DNA of 64,000 bases. It comes from Mesostigma viride. Taxonomy: Eukaryota; Streptophyta; Mesostigmatophyceae; Mesostigmatales; Mesostigmataceae. Positions within the stretch are counted from its first letter, which is position 1. Every line of letters begins with the position of its first letter. Location of the stretch: contig RPFO01000002.1 of the NCBI GenBank assembly GCA_009746045.1, forward strand, positions 1,170,240 through 1,234,239, given 5' to 3'. This document shows, one piece after another, positions 57,101 through 64,000 of the stretch. The translations under genes and the position numbers were made by a program. The notes under the pieces are model-generated. The model did not search any database, was not told the origin of the DNA, and saw only the letters and a list, made by a program, of their open reading frames with translations.

Positions 57101-57702
57101 ATATCTACCTGCACATGGCCTGGCTGCAAAATAGGAGTCCTGGCATGAGACTGCTTGGGCTTTCTAGCAACTAGCCTGCACTTGCAAGCTTGAGCAACCT
57201 GTTGGCAGATGGAGTACAACTCACTTCCTCCCAGCCGTCTAGCAACTTGCAAAGACTGAGCTGCATGGCCAAACATGGTATGCAACCTTGAGGCAATGTC
57301 ATACAAGAGAGAAAACCTTTTATTGTCATTATTAGCACTCAAGGTATGTACAGATCCCTTATGTACAGGAGGCACCAGGGTCGTGCCTGTCAGACTGTCT
57401 CCAGCCCTATCCTCATCCTGACCATCCTGTGCCAGTCCTGCACGGTCAGAATGCTTCTGAGATCCACCTGGGTCCACATCACCAGGTCCTACCTCAGGCT
57501 CAGCACCGCCATGGCGGGCACGTTGGCGAGTAACCACTGCAGCTACAGCTGGCATACTCTCTGTGGTAACCAAGCTTGCCCCATCGTGTCCAATAGGCTC
57601 TTTCACTAGAGCATGGGGCTGCCCCTCACTGCTGTCACTAGCAGCTTCATTACACACCCCTGGGGGCACCCTCCAGGGTTCAGGGATGTGTGCAGGCTCA
57701 TA
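54112..57702 (-). CDS. Copia-A Pol: integrase, protease, reverse transcriptase, RNase H
   Basis: An open frame of about 1196 codons follows one TGA after gag without a frame change. Numbering from 57669: integrase zinc module 130-165 (LHTMFGH, CQQ, CKC), core Asp 189 (HVQVDIQ), Asp 242 (LQCDIQFE) and Glu 272 (HGQQGVVERAIQEIK). The protease-like domain has IDTNAQVSVMG at about 522 and VILGQNFL at 584. Reverse transcriptase motif A is LLDFKRAFLKSD (787) and motif C is SLHGDDLHLL (882). RNase H has VDSSMD (1027), AECRAI (1074), TDSMGM (1112) and KHIPGEENPADALTK. Order is integrase-protease-RT-RNase H, unlike standard Copia (protease before integrase). HGDD stands for YVDD, and DTG is DTN. All else looks functional. 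The first codons after the TGA hold no ATG start. Confidence 0.9.
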   Translation of the reverse strand, partial: YEPAHIPEPWRVPPGVCNEAASDSSEGQPHALVKEPIGHDGASLVTTESMPAVAAVVTRQRARHGGAEPEVGPGDVDPGGSQKHSDRAGLAQDGQDEDRAGDSLTGTTLVPPVHKGSVHTLSANNDNKRFSLLYDIASRLHTMFGHAAQSLQVARRLGGSELYSICQQVAQACKCRLVARKPKQSHARTPILQPGHVQVDIQRIRGLKLLVAVDRYTKYKTLEILPDMEKPTLIAALKLTRSRYPGLELLQCDIQFECCENLPEFPELLITPRESHGQQGVVERAIQEIKTVLLVERIPRTSSAIVTSAWLRSVEDRLNLRTPMFFGDIAINPLMLHTRMLPADAEQAWKEKLEAKFLKLRQKDKGWSVLEPNVGQQVVVWKEPSFPGKRGSWHDGVVTRVEAAGHKCWVAIDGSQAVHRLSWSKIRPRGGNQGDLFQVPAGVQGGGDVELPDQGATAVSSPQGDPGPAPGVPSHTVVGQAGGQAAPPERPDTRPRGVRLSDIVQALQRAKKEPKVSKLVQLDEPEVAAMEIDTNAQVSVMGPQHTGELLVGEPSCPWVSDFSGRTHLRVLGEVTAPVMGVDVTFLVLEDYDGPVILGQNFLGNPGISIRATALRRDGWGMIPLENFRTTFPVRCRAKPVKGVKWDEGEVPPAASLVIPAVLHPSSIGITHRSLAAHSPLTYDQLVQEMSSPTLFEAWKLAFSKALEEWLQFECAAPTDRRPPASRKLALRFVLKRKVVDEVSVPHVRPVLNEYHGTGSLPGEELYTPGMLHDTWRILLCLYVGLLNRGAAMSSVLLDFKRAFLKSDPEVARRVWKQDEPYCVEVPAIWKLELHQQFLVILKGLEGLRSSPIIWRLTLQEALISECGLRVSSVDPCLLLAQWEGLPVYASLHGDDLHLLAPTTWLKKFIPVISGKFSLGKELWQEPNKPVVFCGMQATLFRRDGEWSIRLQAGGDYKQTIVKALPEKITQAAGPELRGMWAWFASICGPSLMVHSRMPDEVLEDEKPRVIARLVESTPDLILSGIDFTQPITLEIFVDSSMDARQVTKVRGRSAALFAFYQSRASLFSWYSRLQKRVCISSDVAECRAICEGIQSSLYIKELMLELASVTPWTLQMETLLLTDSMGMVQFVHKQLARSRDLDYLLLKELASLVDLKHIPGEENPADALTKLPHKAPAQYNVLRKLMNADCQVGLSV

Positions 57703-58889
57703 TCAATGATCAGCAGCCTTGCCCTTGCCCTTGTCCTGGGATGGACCAGCCTTGTCCTTGCTGCCACCCTGAGCTGGCTTGCTCTGACCTTCCTGCCTCA
57801 GGTACGAGGGACACTCATTCCTGAAGTGACCCTTCCCCTGGCAGAAATAACATTCCACCTGACTGATGTCCCGTGAGGTCCCACTGCTGGGCCCAGCCTT
57901 GGGAGGACCACCCACCCTCTTGAAGTCAAACTGGGACTGTGGATGTCCCGACTTCGGCGGGGTCCCCCGTCCAGCCCTTCTGTCACGCCCCCTCCTGGAC
58001 CTTCCTCGACCCCTTGAAGAGGTCTCAGGCCCTCTCGAGGACGCTGGGCCCCCGTGGCCCGATCCCCTCATGGACTTAACCGTGGGTTCAGTGGCCTCCT
58101 CATCATTCTGACGAGGGCGCTTACCCCCACGTACTTGCCGCTGAAACACTCATACAACTGATCCGTCATGGCTGCCCAGCCATGGACCTGTCGCATGTGG
58201 ATGGTCACATTATCCATGGTGACCGGATCCAGTTGCAGCGACTTGAGAAAGTCGCCCATGGCCATCCGATCTGCGACGAAGAAGCCCTTGGCCATGGCGT
58301 CCTCCCTCAGCTTGACGAAGTCTTCAAAGGCGTGGACCACTAGTTGCCCCTTGATGGGCTTGTAGTCCAGGTATTCTTGCTTCAGGTGGGACCCATCTAT
58401 GGTCCTCTTGTCACTCAGGAACGACCTGAGTCGCGTCATAAACGCCGTCCAGGTGTCCCCCGCCGCGTGTCGCTCCCGAACAAACTTGAACAGCCGCCTC
58501 GCCGACTGCCGTATGTAGGCACTAGACGCCAGGATGCGAAGCTTGTCACCGTTGTATATCTCCGTGTACAAGTTCATGTCCTCTAACATCCTCTCAGCAT
58601 CCCGGGGCTGCCAATTGTCCTTGATGGACTGAAACTGGCCTAGCACCGCGTACCCCTCAGCAACGGTTGGTCGCTTAGGCGCCGCTTGATCTGCGGCTGG
58701 CGCGTGCTGCCCGCCCTGCGATCCTTGGCTCTGATTATCTGGCACCTCAGCCTGGTCTCCCAGCGCCTGGCCGTCCCCGCGTCCATCGCGTCCACCGCGT
58801 CCATCGCGTCCATCTCGTCCATCCAGCCCAGCGCCGCGCCGTCCGAAGCCCATAAAGCCCGCTTGTTGGTTGATAGCTCCATCCTCCAT
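57703..58889 (-). CDS. Copia-A Gag in two overlapping frames, with zinc knuckle
   Basis: The first frame (58889-58068) starts at ATG (MEDGAINQQAGF). It has DGR repeats, then a helical capsid-like region (YAVLGQFQSIKDNWQPRDAE, ARRLFKFVRERHAAGDTW, FVKLREDAMAKGFFV). The second frame opens just after a TGA at about 58150 and runs to 57703; it is RG-rich and has the knuckle CYFCQGKGHFRNEC (CX2CX4HX4C), ending GKGKAADH and a TGA. The two overlap by about 80 nt in a -1 relation, and the overlap contains a run of five G (near 58125). This could be programmed frameshifting or a single indel in this copy. Confidence 0.8.
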
Positions 58890-58991
58890 GATGGCCTCTG
58901 TTCAGATCTGCTACAGCCAGCCAAGTGGCCAAGCAGCAATTAAAGCAATATAAGCTACTGAACAAGAAAGGAAAGTGCCAAGTGTTACCAC

Positions 58992-59909
58992 TCAGGCAAG
59001 ACCACCACGGCTGGCCCCAGGCGCGTCCTGGTTCTCCTTGTCGCTGTCGTCGTCGCTGTCGCTCACCACAATCAGCTCTGGTACCCTGCTACCTGCTGCG
59101 CCGTCGTCGACCCGCTGTCGGCCCGCGATGACTGAATCGTCACCGTTGGTAAAGTAGACAGGTGACAACCCGTCGTTGGCACCTCGCGGATTGTACGTTG
59201 GCACCTCGTGGTCGCCAAGTGCCTCGTCGCCTAGCCCAGCGACACCCCCTGCTCCTACCTCAAGGTCACTCTCGTACCAAGAGGTGCAAACTCCTCCCAA
59301 CGCGTCACACGAACGCGAAGGGGCGGGGGCAGCTCCTGAAAAGGAACTCTTACTCGCTCTGGAAACCTGCCGACTCTTGTCGCGCGCTGTCCTCCGGCGA
59401 TGGCTTCCGCTGTCGCCCCGACCTCTGCAAGCCGCCTGTGATGCTCCGCTCCGCGTCGTTCACGCCTAACTGGCCCGCTGCAACACCCTCGTCGCCGATG
59501 CCGCCTGCGAAAGCACGTGGTACTCCCGCGCCCGCTACTGTCGGCACAAACTCGTGTCGCCCTGCGCCAGCTGCTCCGCAACCTCGCCTCGCCTTGCTGC
59601 CAACTCCGTCCGCACTCGCTCTGCTACTGCAGTAATCACCGTCTGGATGCCGACCAACCCGTGAAGCTCCTGCTCAAGGTCGTCGATGCTCCGGTGCTCC
59701 GGAATGACGATGGTTTGTACGTGTCGCAGAATTCGCTCCCAATCTTCGACCTGGTCGTCGACGAATTGCACGAAGCTGCGATTTACAGGCGGACGATCTG
59801 CAAGCAACAAAGATAGATCCCGAACGACACGGCGTAATTCAGGAGAAATCGAACCCCCAGCAGACTGCCGAAACCGGAAATCCTGCTGCCGTTGTTCCTC
59901 CTGCACCAT
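58992..59909 (-). pseudogene. Copia-A upstream ORF (ORF0) in the gag leader
   Basis: Starts at ATG 59909 (MVQEEQRQQDFRFRQS) and gives a helical stretch (VDDQVEDWERILRHVQ, VITAVAERVRTELAARRGEV), then changes frame near 59550 and again near 59340. It ends in VPELIVVSDSDDDSDKENQD before a stop at 58992, about 100 bases before gag. An acidic, helical protein ahead of gag parallels the Copia-B upstream ORF at 5529-8767. Whether the frame changes are damage or introns is not clear. Confidence 0.5.
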
Positions 59910-60001
59910 TCACCACCGACGAGCTCCTCTCGTCGTAAACGCTGCACACCGCAACCGGCAACGACCCTCCTGGCCGTTCCGCTGAGACTGGTTGTAATTT
60001 G

Positions 60002-60697
60002 AGTTAAGTTTCTTCGCACACGCAATGTGAAGGATATGGTTGCAATGCAGCAATGTGTGAATATGGTTGGAAACGGAGCTTTGTTAAATCGGATAATGTT
60101 TACAGCGCTCACACACTTGAGGCTTGTACACGCGCTTGCCAAGTCAAGGCACAACACGTGAGGCGGGCTCGCAAGAGATGCCCATTTGGCACTGGCCTAT
60201 TGTTTATATACTTGTGCACTGTGCTTGCTAGTCCTGAGCAGCCTAGGAGGCCTGCTCAGTAATAACACCCCCGGTACAGTATTCACTACCTGTACAGCGC
60301 CCAGCTCCTATACAGTAGGTCTGCCATACAGGCACAGTGACCACAGAGCACAGTCCACAGTGACTATTGCATCTGCACCTAGAAGCCCAGGACTAAGCCT
60401 GCGGTACCAACAGACCACAGGTTAAGGTTCCTATTTCCTGCGTACGACGTATTAATCCAATACCGTCGTAGGTACAGCACCTAATTCCTGTCAGCCCAGG
60501 AATTACTGTCGACCCCATATGTCGTCGGCAAATATTCACGTCCGACTTAGAAGAACAGCCGGCTCGCGCTCGCGCGCGACCGGGAAGTCGGAACGCCATA
60601 ACTTTCTTGATACTCGTCGGAATGAACTCGTTCCGGTGCCGCTGGAATCGCAGAGATATGCCGAATCAGGATCACGCCAATGCGCTTGGCGTTAACT
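60002..60697 (-). repeat. 5' LTR of Copia-A
   Basis: Starts AGTTAAG and ends GTTAACT in plus-strand view. A TATATAAA box on the minus strand lies at 60203-60210 and would drive element transcription. The sequence next to it inside the element (rc of 59980-60001, CAAATTACAACCAGTCTCAG) should be the primer-binding site but does not start TGG, so priming may use an internal tRNA region, as in Drosophila copia. Confidence 0.9.
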
Positions 60698-60702
60698 CAG
60701 GG

Positions 60703-61648
60703 AACTTCGTTGAGCCAGCAAAATCAGTCACACACTCCTAGTGCACAGAGGGTCTCATAGGATTGTAGTGCAGGGATGAGACAATGGAGGTTCTCGCCAG
60801 CTTATCTACCTGAACATCCTAGCTAGCTCATACCATGCATGCCGTGATCACCCATGGTACCAAATGCGGATACCATCGCTGCCTTGACGGGATTTTGCAA
60901 AGCGTCTGTAGGAGGTTTACGCATTGATCAACCTTTCTACAGCAAGGGTGAGAAAGCCCTTACAGCTTGGGCGCTCAAGACACGACCTGCCCTGTCGAGT
61001 ACTACTATCCCTACCAACGCAGGGATCCTCGATCCCGACCAACGCCAGAAGGGGGGAGGTTAGGCAAGCTGTCGCGCAAGCTCTCTGCCTGTTCTACCCC
61101 TAGGGTGTGTAAGTGGTGTGCTACCACAGCAACATCATCATCATAGTCCCCACTCTGCAACTCCAACTCAGCTTCCCCACTAGGCGCGCTAGTACCACTG
61201 CCGTCCCCTGCATTGCCACATACAGGAGCCGAAGAGGAAGGAGGAGTCACAGTGCTAGAGAGCCTGCTAGTAGGGTCGGAGTACAACTCCAACACTCTAG
61301 ACCAAGCCTCCACATCACGGATGTAGGGCTTCACCCCAAGCCATAATGACCTCAGTGCCCTCATAGTCCGCCACGCATTTACGCATACTAAGCAGCATTA
61401 CAAGAAATGACCTTGGCTGGACCAAGCCACCTGACACGCTTACCCAGGGCACCTTCCTATTATTGTTCTTCTTCTGTTTTTTTTTTTTTTTTTTTTCTTT
61501 TTGGAGATAGCCGCATCACCAGCCGGCTTCCTGTTTTCTTTGGGCATCCGTCGAACCTAGCTGCCCATTCTCATTATCATCGTATGTCAGCTTCTTCACG
61601 ATCTTATCGATAGCCATGCTTGCATGGAGTGAACATTTGTAAAATTCA
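60703..61648 (-). pseudogene. Copia-C 5' internal remnant (upstream ORF start, partial protease)
   Basis: Beside the LTR at 61649, the minus strand starts MAIDKIVKKLTYDDNENGQ and then reads, out of frame, KPAGDAAISKKK, which parallels the Copia-B upstream ORF start. A run of about 22 T (61478-61499) follows. A frame at 61364-61011 (LWLGVKPYIRDVEAWSRVLE) is not identified. The last bases before Copia-A encode VTDFAGSTKF, the protease segment that continues at 52661. The integrase is missing, so this copy carries an internal deletion. Confidence 0.6.
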
Positions 61649-62164
61649 AGTTAGGAATGATAATGCTCGAACGCGGTAAAGTTGCTTGCTTGAGAGCACA
61701 GGATATGGTTGGCAATTATTTGCTTGCTTATTAGAAATAGGTCAGTCACCCTTAATTATCAACGTTCCTCTCACTGGCCACGCCGCCAGTGACCGTTGGG
61801 TGCAGACCGTTGGCCCGAGGCCGCACGATGACAGGTAGCAGTCTAGTCACAGCATCGTGTGATCACAGATCAATCCACTCTGCAGTACGTTCCCTATCTA
61901 GTAGGATACATACTCTAGTACTGTCCAATGGTAGGACACTACGTATACTGGGTACTGACATCTGTCACGTACCCCAGTACCCAAATTAAGTACCAACGTA
62001 CCTATCTAGGGAAACATATGTGACTCGACTATCAGTCCTATCTGCATAGCCCCCGTGGTATTTATATTCACACACCAACGTAGGTTTACAAGGCTTATTC
62101 ATACGTTGTATTCACTGTCAATGCCTTTGAGACTTTAGTCTGCAGCAAAGCATGGAGACTAACT
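61649..62164 (-). repeat. 5' LTR of Copia-C
   Basis: 516 bp from AGTTAGGAATG to GAGACTAACT, matching the solo LTR at 23318-23790 and the Copia-B LTR, with small indels. The next five bases outside (AAGCC) would be its target duplication; no partner end was found on the left, where the element is truncated near 51815. Confidence 0.85.
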
Positions 62165-63640
62165 AAGCCTACAGTTTGGCTCAATGCCGCGTTAAGTTAC
62201 GATGGCACCCAGGCTTAAGTTACGGTCGCCGCCCACACTTCGGCGTCGCGGGAACGTTACTTAACGCGGGAATGACTGTATTCGGACCGAATATTGGGGT
62301 ATCGGGCGCGCCGCGCGCCTGGGCCGGCCGGCCGACCCATGCGTGACGCGCGAATTTGGCAGGGCAGGCCTACACAAGCAGTTGCCACGTGTCGGCATGC
62401 ACATACCCTATGTACACGCCCACAAGCCAGGCCAGCCGCGTTGCGTGCGTTTATTACCGCAATTTTTGCCAACTTCGAGCGTGGTGACGGGGCAGCCGCG
62501 CCAAGTGTCTGGCAGCTCAGTGCGTTTCAAAATTTCTCTTGCATGACAGGCGATAGGTCATGGATGCCTAGAGTCACGCATTATTGAGGTTAGGAAATCC
62601 TTTTGCAAGACCACCCTCAGTGCGGGCTGCGGCTGCAATACCTGTATAAACGGTCGGGACAGCGTCGAATTCTTGATCATTAGTATCTGAATGAATTCGG
62701 TTTGCTCATAATAAAGGGTATTTTCTATGGATAGGTACTTCTCTGGGTAGATTTTCTCGTAGGAGTCCTTACCGCAACAATGGGAAAGCATGCAGAGGGC
62801 TAGAAATGGCAAGGTTAAGGCCGTTGCAATATGTTTCTGGATCATCCAATTAACTCGTCCAGCTCCGCCGATGAAGTGCGTGCTGCGTCTGGCGCACACT
62901 AGGAAGATCCGGCCTGGTGCATGGTACGTCAAAAGGCTGGACAAGATTTTCAAGCAGAAGTACCTCCCATGACTGGGTGCAATTACTGCATTTGAAAGTT
63001 CTGCACGAGTTTGGTTTCCGTATATTGAGGGGCCACGTCGACGGTGAGAAGTGGGCCAAAGACGCTCGAGCGTGCGAAAAGGTTCCCCAAGGAGGCAAGG
63101 CTGGCTGCATGCAGGCACTTTTTTAGGGGAAGACAACAGGCAGAGGATGCGTCTCGAGTGAGCTAGCTCCACGCAGGAAAGCTGGATGATCCCAATGAGC
63201 GGGACGATGGTGATGTGCCCGGCGGCGTGTCGGCAAACGTGGACGTCGTCAACCCTGACGACGAGGTTAACTTCTATAATGTATAGCATGCGTAGCATTT
63301 GGATTTCTTGCTGATATTAGTTTTGGAATTCAAATGGTAATGGCAGCCTTCGTGGTGCTACAGTCTAGAATGCTTCCCGGCCTTGGGCCTAGCTGCGCGC
63401 GCAAGCTCTTGCTTGCTTGTGAACCATTCAATCAATTATGCCAGTGCATGCATAACCCTTATGTATTGCTTGGGAATGCCTTCAGGTGATTGTGCATGAG
63501 GTTAGTTGTCACTATCTAAGTTGATGTTTAGTTATATACACAAGACTTATGGCTGGCCACTTCCTTAACATTACGTGAGGTGAGTGACTAGCGTTATTGC
63601 ATGATTTGTTGGTGCATGAGAACAATGCCATTAGTTAGCA
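62165..63640. other. Intergenic, no gene recognised
   Basis: The left 120 bases contain repeated TTAAGTTACG-type motifs. A minus-strand frame at 63298-62558 and a plus-strand frame at 62790-62972 (GKVKAVAICFWIIQLTRPAP) overlap and neither shows a known domain. A decayed transposase cannot be excluded. Confidence 0.35.
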
Positions 63641-63649
63641 AAAGGCATG

Positions 63650-64000
63650 GAAATGATTGGGACCGAGAATGATTGAAACCGAGGCGATGGTGATTGGGGC
63701 CTCCAGTAAACCTGCTCGACGGGACGGAGGTCCCGTTCCGCGACCGCTTCAAGCTGTTGGGGAGCTGGCTTCCTGACACCGCCGACGATGTGGACACCCG
63801 CATCGGCCTTGCCTGGGCCAAGCTCCGTTCGCTCACACCCTACTGGCGCTCGAAGGGCCTGGGCGGGCACCGCAAGCGCATGCTCTTCAAGGTCCTCGTC
63901 CTCACGGTGCTCACGTATGGCGCCGAGGCGTGGACCCTCCCACCCAAGCTGGCAGCTCGGCTAGACGGCACGGTTTACCGGATGCTCCGCCAGGTCCTTA
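63650..64000 (+). pseudogene. LINE ORF2 fragment running off the window
   Basis: Encodes LDGTEVPFRDRFKLLGSWLP, DTADDVDTRIGLAWAKLRSL, YWRSKGLGGHRKRML and TYGAEAWTLPPKLAARLDGT, colinear with the 1600-2376 copy but better preserved: the frame is open from about 63710 to the end. It is incomplete at the window edge, so the element may continue. Confidence 0.8.

Larger units (their letters stand above)
52667..60697 (-). mobile_element. Copia-A: nearly intact 8.0-kb LTR retrotransposon
   Basis: LTRs of 697 bp (52667-53363) and 696 bp (60002-60697) differ at only about three positions by eye, so insertion is recent. The 5-bp target duplication CAGGG lies at 52662-52666 and 60698-60702. The LTRs begin AGTTAA and end TTAACT. 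On the minus strand the order is 5' LTR, leader with an upstream ORF, gag, zinc knuckle, integrase, protease, reverse transcriptase, RNase H, a purine-rich tract next to the 3' LTR (rc of about 53364-53382), then 3' LTR. It sits inside the protease region of Copia-C: removing it with one CAGGG rejoins that frame. Confidence 0.9.

Noticed and set aside
62558-63298. 246-codon minus-strand frame as a host gene
   Set aside because: No domain, overlapping plus-strand frames of similar quality, and no splice or start support.

Overview
The window is eukaryotic nuclear DNA from a very repeat-rich genome. GT-AG introns can be read directly in at least two genes. Copia-like LTR elements, LINEs, SINE-like repeats, a hAT element and large TIR transposons make up most of the sequence, and there are trinucleotide and tetranucleotide arrays hundreds of bases long. 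The mix suggests an alga, perhaps a green alga, but nothing here fixes the species.

The window is best read as nested insertions. (1) 1-5010 holds LINE debris (ORF2 end at 1600-2376, ORF1 at 3910-5010, both minus strand) and SINE-like repeats. (2) Copia-B, a plus-strand LTR element, starts with its LTR at 5011-5496 and ends decayed near 45175. It is interrupted twice. A 1.5 kb hAT-type element sits at 6493-8001 with an 8-bp target duplication. A 31.2 kb insertion (element G) sits at 9382-40616 with 10-bp terminal inverted repeats, a CTAG duplication and GTAACC-rich subterminal zones. Removing either insertion rejoins a Copia-B reading frame. (3) Element G carries a spliced gene whose C-terminus resembles a C19-type cysteine protease (about 11060-14478) and a spliced gene at 28209-29750. 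Two further transposons of about 9.8 kb lie inside it. Element K (about 18156-27984) has inverted arrays of 152-bp repeats, a protein kinase gene and a TNP2/Plavaka-like transposase broken by a solo LTR. Element D (30019-39798) has 29-bp perfect TIRs, a TAT duplication, a transposase-like gene, a PHD-like zinc-finger gene, a coiled-coil gene and two striking palindromic structures.

(4) After Copia-B come a LINE 3' end with a 760-bp CATC array, SINE-like repeats, and the only convincing host gene: a three-exon sialidase-like (Asp-box) gene on the minus strand at 47454-49569. (5) 51.8-62.2 kb is a decayed minus-strand Copia-C of the Copia-B family. A nearly intact 8.0 kb minus-strand element, Copia-A (52667-60697), is inserted within its protease region. 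Its LTRs are almost identical and it has a CAGGG duplication. (6) 62.2-63.6 kb has no recognised gene, and a plus-strand LINE ORF2 fragment runs off the right end.

Two points stand out. The Copia-like family has the domain order integrase - protease - reverse transcriptase - RNase H, an HGDD motif in place of YVDD, LTR ends AGTTA...TAACT, an extra ORF upstream of gag, and in Copia-A a single in-frame TGA between gag and pol. The 31-kb composite element, with transposons carrying kinase, protease-like and zinc-finger genes inside it, also looks undescribed.
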